Shown one piece after another: positions 27,157 to 35,024 of a stretch of 49,352 nucleotides of DNA (the first letter of the stretch is position 1; each line of letters starts with the position of its first letter). Source of the stretch: a virus; IMG/VR virus record IMGVR_UViG_3300049617_000358, positions 1 through 49,352 of that record; one strand, 5' to 3'. The position numbers and the translations under genes are program-made. The notes beneath the pieces are model-generated. The model saw only the letters and a list, made by a program, of their open reading frames with translations, did no database searches and was not told where the DNA came from.

Positions 27157-30100
27157 ATGACCAAAAGAAATCCCGTCTCTGCTCCTCAAAACATCTGGTC
27201 TGACGCCCAGCAGGTAGATAATGTCGATCTAACCTTGGAGCAGAACTATAACAACATTATTAGTAGCGGGATTATTAACAACCAGGTTGGTTCAGGAGTT
27301 TTACCAGAAAGCCTTTCTCAGCCTATTCTATTCGATAGCTCTCTGGCTACTGGATTTTTGGATGGTGAGCCAAATGCTCCTCAAGTTCAGCCATCAGACA
27401 ATAATCTGGGGAACCAGTTAGAGATTACCCTACAAAACTCTCTTGTTTCGCAGAGACGACGAGTTAAAATCTGTATTATCGGATTAGATTTTCAGAGCAA
27501 TCTACAATATGAGGTTTTCTTCTTCAAAGAAAATGAGATTCAGGTCTCAAAAAAACATTTTACCCAAATTTTAACAATCTTATTTAATGATTTTATTGGT
27601 GATCCTACTCTCTCCCTAAATCTAGGGGGGGAAATTATCATCAAGGAAGCTAAACCATTGGAAATTTCCCGAGATGCTATTATGGTTTCTCAGGATAGTC
27701 AGCCAGCTCTTTTCTTTCGAGATTTCTTTGTAGGAGCTGGGTATAGTTCCTTGACAGCACTGCTAACCGCAGCTTTGCCTTTATACAATGTTTCATCACT
27801 TTCTTTTAATACCCAACCATTGGGGACACAGTTCATTTACTCTGGAGATGTGACCACCCAGGTTGGTCAAAAATTTCTTGCTAGCAGCAATAATATTCAA
27901 AAAATCTCTGTTCTTCTTGCTGTCCAGAACACCGGCAATCCTAGTGATCTGATTTGGAATGGGGATTTGATTGTTAGTATTTATCAGCTACAATCGACCA
28001 TTGTTTCTCCATCAGATATTGCACCATCTCTTCCTATTGAATTTGATCCTGCTCCAGTTCCGATTACTCAAATTAGCTTTAACTATTCGTCTCTACAATC
28101 TACCGGTACGGTGCTAAATGGTGTCTTCCAGCCGGTTGATTTTGTTTTCTCTAACTCTCCGATTGCTGGAGGGAACACCATTGTCCCTGGAAATTACTAC
28201 GCTTTTACTGTCAAACGAGCTGGAGCGGCAAATAAATGCGATATCCTGATTGCCACAGGAGGGAATACTAATGTTCCTAATTCCTGGGTTACCTTATTCA
28301 ATGGAACCCTGTGGGTAGATCTTCAAGAGCAGGATTTGTGGTTTCAGATTTGGACGGATGCTGCTAAGGTTTCTGATGGACAATATTACGAGAGCGGTCA
28401 GGGAGCCATCATTCCTAAAACGCAGCTCAATGAGAGCAGCGGAATTACAGTTGATTATTCTTTGGGACAGCTTTCTTTCGTTAGCAATGATATTTATCAT
28501 GTTATTGCTAGCACTCAGAGTGTAGATAGCAATCCTCAACCTGATCCTAGGACAGGAAATCCTATTCAGACCCAGCAAGAGGTAGTTCCAAATATTGAGC
28601 TGCTCAATTCGATAGACACAGCCAATTTGGAGCAAGCCAGCGAACCACTGATTATAGGAGCAATCACCGATAAAAATATCAAATTTTATAACAGCATCTC
28701 TAGTACTATTACTGCCGGATTGCATGCTGCTACCATTGTTGAAAATCAGCTTATTGTTAGGATTGTGGACGATCCAACCGATACGGTTCGCTTTGATAAT
28801 ACGGATAGTGCGCTAATCAGTGATTTGCTGAATGGCTATTTTGTCAATGCTATGATTACCCCGGATACGGGAAATCTGGCTCTCTCCTATCGGATCGCTT
28901 CGGTCGAGCTGGTTTCCTCCATCCTGGGGGATGTTAATGGAGATGGGATTATTAACCAGGCAGATTTGGATCTTTTAGAGACCTACGCCGGTTTTAATAT
29001 GAATATCGGGCTTTCTCCTAATTCTACAGTGACCACAGATGGCTATCATACCACCTTTGTCAATGGATATAATGCACAAACGGTTCCTTTTACTAATGCG
29101 TTTGGTATCTCTTTCCAGCTGGTGAATACCGCAAATAATGCGGTTCTTTATTCAGGAAATGATGGTGTTCTGGTAGCTAACCCTAGTAATGTTCGTCAGG
29201 CTCAATTTACTAGTGCCTCTGTTAATTTTAGCAATGTCATTGGCATTTCATCCTATGTTCTCCTGATTAATACGCCCTCCGTTGCAGCAAATTATGGAGC
29301 ATTTAGTATTACCGCCTTGGATGCTACCTCTGATGTTATTACTCTACAAAAGGTATTTCTATCTGGCGATGTCCTGATGGAGATGCTACGAGCAGATATT
29401 GACGGGGATTTTGTTGTCTCATTTGAGGATGGCTATCTCCTGCAAGCCTACATTGATCGCCAGGCTTTAACCATAACCCAGCCTAGCGGCTTTACAGGAC
29501 CGACTACCAATCCTTATTCCAAGATTGGGACGAGATTTAATGCCATTCGTTTCCAGCTGGAAGCTTTTGTTGATCGAAATGATGATTATAGCACTACTGT
29601 TCCTGGTAGGAGCACAGCCATTCATCTTTTGCCTGATATCTTTTTAGCAGATAGCAACATTTGGGGAAGGAATTTTTACACATCTCCAATGACTATTACT
29701 ATTCTGAAAGAACTCTCCTGGGATGAAAGTCTGATTACTGTCAATTCTATTCCTCGTCTAGTTCCGACTATTTTTAGCAGTCTATCTGGATTGATTGTCA
29801 ATCCCTGTACTATTAATGGGCAAGTTATTTCTAAATATGAAGTTCCGCCAGTTTTTGATCCGGGTTTGGTGGATGTGTTTTCGCCAAACAATGTTATCAT
29901 TGGTACAGGGGAGCTTACCCGTCCTAATGGAGCTCCTTACAAGGTAGATTTCGAGGTAGGGACAATTATCCTAGAAATTCCTGATGGATTATTTATTGCT
30001 GAGAAGTCAGTCAATCTGATGGACGATTTTATTGCTGATTATACGGGAGATGGCAGGACACGTCTTGGTTATCCATCTATGCGATTTGCTGATTGTTCTT

Positions 30101-31182
30101 TTGTTTCCAACGCCTCGCTGACTAACGATCAGGTTCGCTTTTCGGTTTCGGTCCAATCCTTTTCTCCAAATACCAATGGACTTTCCCCTTCTGGATGGAG
30201 CGGAGCTATTGTTGATGGAAAGATGGGGGTTGCTCTTGATCCTACAACGGGTGTTCTAACCCTTAATTTTACCAATCTCTATCAGGATGCTGTTCTTCGA
30301 ACCTTGAATACCAAGGTTCAGGTACAAGTTTATCTGAAACGCGGTGGATTTAATAACGAGCCATTGTTTGTCAATAGCACGCAGCTTTCCAATCTTCTTT
30401 CTTTGAGCAGCATTTTTTCTGGGGCTAATAATGCTACGGTAGCATCTCTGATTGATTTAACCTCAGATGTTTCTGGGATTTTGCCCATTGCTAATGGTGG
30501 AACAGGATTGGGGACAGTTGGTCCGGATGGGTATGTCCTAGTTTCTACTGGAACAGGTTTAGCTTATCAACCTCCTGGAGCCTCTGTTCCCCAGAGGTTG
30601 ATGCTGGTTTCTAACCTGGTATCGCAGAATAATGGGAGTAATTCTAGCCCTGTCTCCCTCAATGTTCTCAATCCAGCTTTGGATTTTCCTGGAGCAAACA
30701 GCTTTATATTTCAGGGAACTTTTTGGACGGACAAATTTAACAGTCCAAGCAATTGGGCAAGAAACACCTCATACAATGTTGGTAATTGGGTACAAAATAT
30801 CGGTCCGGGTGGTGGAGAAATTCTCTATGTTTGCACTACATCTGGGGTATCTAGCTCTTCTGGTTCCGGTCCATCTGTTCTTGGAACAGGGATTACAGAC
30901 GGAACAGTTGTCTGGCGGAGTGCCAATGTTTCCATTGAGCTGATTAATGATGTTGGCGGAACCCCTATTGTTATAGCTACTTTTAGCACTAGCTATACGC
31001 TTTTAGCGGCGACATCTCTCGGCTATCCTAATCTTCGTTTCTCGATAGATGTCTCCTCGGTCTTTAACACAGTTTCTGGATATAATCTCTTCCTAATCAA
31101 TCTTGTCGGAGATACAGCGGACACCGGAGGGACAAAATATACCACCATGGTCTGCGGCGGTTCCTGGCTTCTGGTCTCTTGA
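27157..31182 (+). CDS. Tail fiber / receptor-binding protein with dockerin-type calcium loops
   Basis: 1341 residues. Residues about 588-612 contain GDVNGDGIINQADLDLLETY, a textbook dockerin/F-hand calcium loop plus helix. A second loop, ADIDGDFVVSFEDGYLLQAY, occurs at about 744-766, separated by a beta module instead of the usual short linker. Near residues 1107-1120 stands SGILPIANGGTGLG, the common tail-fiber shaft motif. The C-terminal 140 residues include a WARNTSYNVGNWVQ segment and TDGTVVW, a pattern seen in small carbohydrate-binding repeats of phage fibers. The protein probably trimerises and contacts the host surface. The stop codon TGA (31180-31182) is part of the -35 box of the next gene's promoter. 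Confidence 0.75.
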   Translation: MTKRNPVSAPQNIWSDAQQVDNVDLTLEQNYNNIISSGIINNQVGSGVLPESLSQPILFDSSLATGFLDGEPNAPQVQPSDNNLGNQLEITLQNSLVSQRRRVKICIIGLDFQSNLQYEVFFFKENEIQVSKKHFTQILTILFNDFIGDPTLSLNLGGEIIIKEAKPLEISRDAIMVSQDSQPALFFRDFFVGAGYSSLTALLTAALPLYNVSSLSFNTQPLGTQFIYSGDVTTQVGQKFLASSNNIQKISVLLAVQNTGNPSDLIWNGDLIVSIYQLQSTIVSPSDIAPSLPIEFDPAPVPITQISFNYSSLQSTGTVLNGVFQPVDFVFSNSPIAGGNTIVPGNYYAFTVKRAGAANKCDILIATGGNTNVPNSWVTLFNGTLWVDLQEQDLWFQIWTDAAKVSDGQYYESGQGAIIPKTQLNESSGITVDYSLGQLSFVSNDIYHVIASTQSVDSNPQPDPRTGNPIQTQQEVVPNIELLNSIDTANLEQASEPLIIGAITDKNIKFYNSISSTITAGLHAATIVENQLIVRIVDDPTDTVRFDNTDSALISDLLNGYFVNAMITPDTGNLALSYRIASVELVSSILGDVNGDGIINQADLDLLETYAGFNMNIGLSPNSTVTTDGYHTTFVNGYNAQTVPFTNAFGISFQLVNTANNAVLYSGNDGVLVANPSNVRQAQFTSASVNFSNVIGISSYVLLINTPSVAANYGAFSITALDATSDVITLQKVFLSGDVLMEMLRADIDGDFVVSFEDGYLLQAYIDRQALTITQPSGFTGPTTNPYSKIGTRFNAIRFQLEAFVDRNDDYSTTVPGRSTAIHLLPDIFLADSNIWGRNFYTSPMTITILKELSWDESLITVNSIPRLVPTIFSSLSGLIVNPCTINGQVISKYEVPPVFDPGLVDVFSPNNVIIGTGELTRPNGAPYKVDFEVGTIILEIPDGLFIAEKSVNLMDDFIADYTGDGRTRLGYPSMRFADCSFVSNASLTNDQVRFSVSVQSFSPNTNGLSPSGWSGAIVDGKMGVALDPTTGVLTLNFTNLYQDAVLRTLNTKVQVQVYLKRGGFNNEPLFVNSTQLSNLLSLSSIFSGANNATVASLIDLTSDVSGILPIANGGTGLGTVGPDGYVLVSTGTGLAYQPPGASVPQRLMLVSNLVSQNNGSNSSPVSLNVLNPALDFPGANSFIFQGTFWTDKFNSPSNWARNTSYNVGNWVQNIGPGGGEILYVCTTSGVSSSSGSGPSVLGTGITDGTVVWRSANVSIELINDVGGTPIVIATFSTSYTLLAATSLGYPNLRFSIDVSSVFNTVSGYNLFLINLVGDTADTGGTKYTTMVCGGSWLLVS

Positions 31183-31207
31183 CAGTGTTCCCTTGATGGG
31201 TTATCAT
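31179..31207 (+). promoter_or_regulatory. Sigma70-type promoter of the glycosyltransferase gene, leaderless geometry
   Basis: TTGACA (31179-31184), 17-base spacer, TATCAT (31202-31207). Transcription would start about 31214, at the ATG at 31215. The first T of the -35 to the A of ATG is 36 bases, identical to promoters at 39352 and 44339. The -35 contains the stop codon of the upstream fiber gene. Confidence 0.7.
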
Positions 31208-31214
31208 GCCTTCT

Positions 31215-32354
31215 ATGAAGGTTTGCTGGATAGGATTTTTAGGCAAAAATCATTCTTGGTCAATTGTTGGACAGAATATTTCCCGAGAAATGATTAGGCG
31301 AGGCATTGGTGTCGATCTTTTTTCCACCAACGGCACCTCTCATTTCCCGGAGGATTTGCGAGCAAACTTACGGGGCTCGATGGAAGAGGGTACAACACTG
31401 TCCGAGCAGGAGTTTGACAAGAAGCTTCTTGACGTTGGGATTGGGAAAGCTTACGATTTAGCTATAAGCTATACTGCTCCTAAGAATTTTCGTCCTTATC
31501 TATCTCGCAGCACGGGGAGACGATTTGGTATTTGGTGCTATGAATGGGAAAGGTTCCCAGAAGGATTTGCTCGTGGGCATGTTTATGCTAGTCTAATTCT
31601 GGCTCCCTCTGAATTTGCAAAAAAGTTATGGATAGATAATGGTGTTCCCAAGGAGAAGGTCATCGTTCTTCCTCATGGAATTAATCTCGATGATTTTGCT
31701 GTTCCCGCGATGGATCTTGGTTCAAAGAAAAAGAAAATTCTGGTTAATATTGGGCAGCCTCATTTGCGCAAGAATATCAAGGGAATGTTGGATGCTTATG
31801 GTAAAGCATTTTCTAAAAATGATAATGTTATCCTAATCGCTAAAATTGCCAAAAAGGAATTTTCCAAGCTTTCTCAATTTGAGGTGCATGTTCCGAGCTT
31901 ATTTGAGGATTTTTATAAGACCTATCCTCAGCATGCCCAGGTCAAATTAATTTCTGAATTCCTGCCAAATATGGCAGGACTTTACAACGCCTGCGATATT
32001 GTTTTTACCATGAGCTATTCTGAGGGTTTCTATCTTCCTGGGTTAGAGGCGCTAGCGGCAGGGAAGATTAATGTTTGCCCAAGATATGGTGGTCAACTAG
32101 ATTTCTTGAATGATGATAATGCTGTTCTTTTAGACGGAAAGATGATCCGAGCAGATGTAAAAATGCAATATTGGAGTGGTCATCCCCAAAATTCCTGCTT
32201 TTCAGCAGATGCCGCCTCAGCGGCAGTTAAGCTTCGAGAGACCGTAGAAAATTATGAGAAGATGCATGCTAAATTCCTTCCCAAGATGCAGGAAAAACTT
32301 CCCGAATATTCCTGGTCAAGAGTAGTCGATCAGATCCTCGATAAATGCAAGTAA
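31215..32354 (+). CDS. GT4-family glycosyltransferase
   Basis: 379 residues from the ATG at 31215. An ATG at 31206 is in frame but lies inside the predicted -10 box, so 31215 (MKVCWIGFLG) is preferred. The fold reads as GT-B: an N-terminal Rossmann start, a middle HGIN segment (LPHGINLDDF, about 151-160) and the donor-binding motif SEGFYLPGLEALAAG (about 275-289). The latter contains the E-x7-E pair of family GT4. These enzymes are retaining transferases that use nucleotide sugars. Its acceptor is unknown: phage DNA bases, a virion protein such as the neighbouring fibers, or host surface glycans. An SDR epimerase 1.7 kb downstream could supply a modified sugar. No membrane segment, so cytoplasmic. 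Confidence 0.85.
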   Translation: MKVCWIGFLGKNHSWSIVGQNISREMIRRGIGVDLFSTNGTSHFPEDLRANLRGSMEEGTTLSEQEFDKKLLDVGIGKAYDLAISYTAPKNFRPYLSRSTGRRFGIWCYEWERFPEGFARGHVYASLILAPSEFAKKLWIDNGVPKEKVIVLPHGINLDDFAVPAMDLGSKKKKILVNIGQPHLRKNIKGMLDAYGKAFSKNDNVILIAKIAKKEFSKLSQFEVHVPSLFEDFYKTYPQHAQVKLISEFLPNMAGLYNACDIVFTMSYSEGFYLPGLEALAAGKINVCPRYGGQLDFLNDDNAVLLDGKMIRADVKMQYWSGHPQNSCFSADAASAAVKLRETVENYEKMHAKFLPKMQEKLPEYSWSRVVDQILDKCK

Positions 32355-32423
32355 ATTACCACCAGCACAAGGCTGATCTCTATTCTTGGTAAAATATCAT
32401 AAAATATTCAATTTGAAAGAAAT

Positions 32424-33084
32424 ATGCCGGAATTAGCTGAAGTCAAAATTATCTCTGACCAAATCAAGCCTTTGGTTTTTGGAAAGCAAATTATCAATGC
32501 TATTCCTGGAAATACAGGAAGATATCGTCAAAATAATCCGGAAGGATTTGAAGACTTTCTTAAAGAGATTACTCTACTGCCTAAGGTTGTAGAGGTGAGA
32601 ACTCATGGTAAGCTTATGATTTGGGATTTCTCCAATGATTTCCACATGTTATGTAATTTTGGTATGACCGGAAGATGGATTTGCCAGGATGTTCAATTGG
32701 ATATGGAGAAGCATGCTTGCTTTTCTCTTGATCTGAATGATGGTAAGAGGATAGTTTTCCTTGATCCTCGACATTTTGGCAGCATCAAATTTATCCGTGG
32801 ACAGGAAAAGGTTGATCAGAAGCTGGCAGCCTTAGGCTGGGACTGCTTACAGCAGGAATTGACAGAGCAGGTTCTGTTAGATATTAGCTGTAAATTGAAA
32901 GGGAATCGCGTAATTGGTTCCGATTTGCTTGATCAGTCAATCTTCTAATGAAGGAAAATTCTCTTTTTTCTTCCAGGTCTATGGAAGAAAGACCGATCCT
33001 GATGGTAAACCTGTCAAGAAAGAAAAGACTCCTGAGGGAAGAGTGATCCACTGGGTACCTGATGTTCAAAATTCCACGATATAA
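32424..33084 (+). pseudogene. Broken Fpg/Nei (MutM-type) DNA glycosylase
   Basis: The intact-looking first part (32424-32948, 174 codons) has the family start MPELAEVK with catalytic proline 2 and glutamate 3. It also has the conserved lysine in THGKLMIWDF (about residue 63) and NFGMTGRW. It stops in LLDQSIF, exactly where the helix-two-turn-helix domain should begin. In the next frame, 32950-33084 encodes NEGKFSFFFQVYGRK and then EKTPEGRVIHWVPDVQ, which looks like the C-terminal zincless finger of the same family. About 80 residues that bind DNA are missing and the two parts are out of frame. This suggests an internal deletion in a once complete base-excision repair gene. The 174-residue N-terminal domain may still be made but would be unlikely to cut DNA. 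Confidence 0.68.
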
Positions 33085-33087
33085 GGA
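33078..33087 (+). promoter_or_regulatory. GATATAA motif before the membrane-anchored gene
   Basis: GATATAAGGA begins 16 bases before the ATG at 33094, the same distance as the GATATAG motifs at 4840 and 11749. AAGGA also serves as a good ribosome binding site. Late-promoter function is a guess from recurrence. Confidence 0.22.
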
Positions 33088-33093
33088 AACGCT

Positions 33094-34077
33094 ATGAATA
33101 CATTATCTAAAATTCTGGTTGCTCTTTTGGCTTTAGGATTGGTTGGAGCCCTAGGCTTTATCGTCTATCAAAATCACGAAATGAAGGTTCAGCAAGGATT
33201 AATCTCCCAACAAATGCTTGCTCAGAAGCAGCTAATCGATGGGATTACTCGCTCCTCGGAGCAGTATGCTACCAAGGATGACATCAACAAATTCATTTCT
33301 GATAATGGGATCAATTTAAAAGCTATCCAGGACGATTTACAATCTCTGCATGCCCAGATTTCAGCGGCAAATGTTATCACCGTTTCTTCCTCTGGACAGA
33401 ATGGAACTTCACTCCCTTCAACGGGGACAGGGACAAAGAACCCGGTAGTGGTTACATCACCTGATCCTTATGGCTATCTAAAAGCAACGCAGCTTTTCTC
33501 ACTCGATGAGGACTTTCAAGGAGGAGTGAAAGTACCTTTTGGACAGGTGGGTTTTTCGGCTTTTCAAAGCAAGCCATGGAGCTTTACGGTTTCTCCTAGA
33601 GAGTACAAGATTACGAACGTCATAGGGACTGACGAGAACCAAAAGACCTATGTCTATAACAAAATGACCATCCATTCTGGAAGTACAGATTATGATGTCA
33701 AGATAACCTCGGCAGAGACCAAGCAGGAGCTTCCTCAGGCAAGCTGGTCTTTTTGGAATCCTCGTCTATATTTGGCGGCAACGGCTGGTATTTCTATTCA
33801 GCAACCGGTAGTTAAGGTGACCGGACAGGTTACGCCTAGCTTGAACTTTTCTTTCATTAGCTATGGACAATTTAAGAACCAGCCCGATTTATCATTAGCT
33901 CAAATTGGTCTTGGTATGGGCTTAGTGGATGTTAAACCTCAAATTGTTCTCGTACCAATTGCCTATAGAATTGGTAAGCAGGTAGATTTTATTAGGAGTA
34001 CATATATTGCCCCTAGTTTAGGTATAGGAACAAATGGAAGCTTTAATATTGGGGCTGGGGTAACAATAGGACTCTAA
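33094..34077 (+). CDS. Membrane-anchored coiled-coil protein, possible spanin-like
   Basis: 327 residues. One hydrophobic helix at about 5-25 (ILVALLALGLVGALGFIVYQ) is followed by a helical region to about 95, then a serine/threonine/glycine linker (about 100-125). A beta-rich C-terminal domain follows, whose last 110 residues alternate hydrophobic and polar residues and end in FNIGAGVTIGL, like amphipathic strands of an outer-membrane hairpin or barrel. An inner-membrane anchor plus periplasm-spanning helix plus possible outer-membrane strands resembles a spanin, the protein that fuses the envelope in lysis of Gram-negative hosts. No holin or endolysin is visible nearby, so this is only a suggestion. 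A host-surface exclusion or virion protein is also possible. Confidence 0.5.
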   Translation: MNTLSKILVALLALGLVGALGFIVYQNHEMKVQQGLISQQMLAQKQLIDGITRSSEQYATKDDINKFISDNGINLKAIQDDLQSLHAQISAANVITVSSSGQNGTSLPSTGTGTKNPVVVTSPDPYGYLKATQLFSLDEDFQGGVKVPFGQVGFSAFQSKPWSFTVSPREYKITNVIGTDENQKTYVYNKMTIHSGSTDYDVKITSAETKQELPQASWSFWNPRLYLAATAGISIQQPVVKVTGQVTPSLNFSFISYGQFKNQPDLSLAQIGLGMGLVDVKPQIVLVPIAYRIGKQVDFIRSTYIAPSLGIGTNGSFNIGAGVTIGL

Positions 34078-34970
34078 TGTCTAACAAAATCCTTCTCACC
34101 GGTTCTTGTGGTTTTATTGGAGGAAATCTATTAAGACAATGGATGTCTAATGACAAGATCATTTCCATTGATCGGATTTCCAAGCCAGAAAACAATGCTT
34201 CCGTTTATAATAAAGGACATGTTTTCCATATTGCCGATCTTAGAGATAGACATATCACCGAGCAATTGCTTCAATATGAAATGCCTGAGGTTGTTGTTCA
34301 CACGGCGGGTGAGCAGGAAGGGGAGGATTTGTTCTCTTCTAATGTCCGAGGAACGGAAAATCTGGTTTCTGCCTGTATTAAGAGCCGTGTGGCAAAGCTA
34401 ATTTATGTCAGTGATGCCAAGGTCTTTTCTCCCGGGGTAAATCTAACCGAAAGTTCGCCAACTATCCCTTCTTCTATCTATGCTTTGTCTAAAAAGTCGG
34501 CGGAGGATGTAGTTAGAATTCTCTGTCAAAAAGCTGGATTGTCTTATTGTATTGTCCGGGTAGGGGAGATTTACGGTTTCCGTCAGGATGTTAGCCAGCC
34601 TGTTCCCAAGGTTATTCGGGCGATGGTTAAGGGGGAGAGGGTGCTTTTATCGTCCAGGAGCATTTGTCCAATTAACATTGGGGATGTAGGATCTGGTATA
34701 GGGATGGTTATTTCTCGGGGTATTTCGGGGGAGATTTACAATTTAGGAGCCAGCAACGATATATCGGAGATTGAGCTGGGGCAGAAGATTTGTAATGCTA
34801 TGGGTCGGGGTCATGAGCTGCTCTCTTCTTCGGGGAAGGAGGAGGAACCGATTATATCCCTTGACAACTCTAAGATTAGAGGATTAGATTGGGAGCCATC
34901 TTGGAAATTGACCAAGGGCATTGAGAAGATAGTCTCCTGGTATTTGGCTAATCCTTATTATTTGAGATAA
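34077..34970 (+). CDS. NAD(P)-dependent sugar epimerase/dehydratase (extended SDR)
   Basis: 297 residues. Start ATG overlaps the upstream stop (TAATG). The N-terminal Rossmann motif TGSCGFIGG (about 8-16) gives the extended-SDR GxxGxxG. The catalytic tyrosine and lysine are in YALSKK (about 138-143), and a serine lies in YVSDAKVF upstream. The central VRVGEIYG and later GEIYNLGAS segments are characteristic of the UDP-glucose epimerase/dTDP-glucose dehydratase superfamily. It probably converts a nucleotide sugar in the cytoplasm. With the GT4 enzyme nearby, a phage-encoded sugar modification pathway is plausible. The exact substrate cannot be read from the sequence. Confidence 0.85.
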   Translation: MSNKILLTGSCGFIGGNLLRQWMSNDKIISIDRISKPENNASVYNKGHVFHIADLRDRHITEQLLQYEMPEVVVHTAGEQEGEDLFSSNVRGTENLVSACIKSRVAKLIYVSDAKVFSPGVNLTESSPTIPSSIYALSKKSAEDVVRILCQKAGLSYCIVRVGEIYGFRQDVSQPVPKVIRAMVKGERVLLSSRSICPINIGDVGSGIGMVISRGISGEIYNLGASNDISEIELGQKICNAMGRGHELLSSSGKEEEPIISLDNSKIRGLDWEPSWKLTKGIEKIVSWYLANPYYLR

Positions 34971-34985
34971 GCCTCTTGACGAGGC
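34971..34985 (+). promoter_or_regulatory. Palindrome over the -35 box (possible operator)
   Basis: GCCTC (34971-34975) and GAGGC (34981-34985) are a perfect inverted repeat around TTGAC. They overlap the -35 hexamer TTGACG of the tubulin-like gene promoter. A regulator binding here would block RNA polymerase. Alternatively the RNA hairpin could weakly terminate the upstream transcript, but no T tract follows. Confidence 0.4.
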
Positions 34986-35004
34986 ATGGAGTGGTTGTTA
35001 TATT
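34976..35004 (+). promoter_or_regulatory. Sigma70-type promoter of the tubulin-like gene
   Basis: TTGACG (34976-34981), 17-base spacer, TATATT (34999-35004). Predicted start near 35011, leaving a leader of about 14 bases that includes AGGAG before the ATG at 35025. Best-matching promoter in the window that has a normal ribosome site. Confidence 0.75.
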
Positions 35005-35024
35005 GGGGGAGGTAGGAGAAAACT

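Noticed and set aside
28294-28725. 143-codon minus-strand frame within the fiber gene
   Set aside because: Antisense of a recognisable fiber gene; no motif and no upstream signals.
31206-31208. ATG at 31206 as the start of the glycosyltransferase
   Set aside because: It lies within the predicted -10 box; MKVCWIGF from 31215 is the natural family start.
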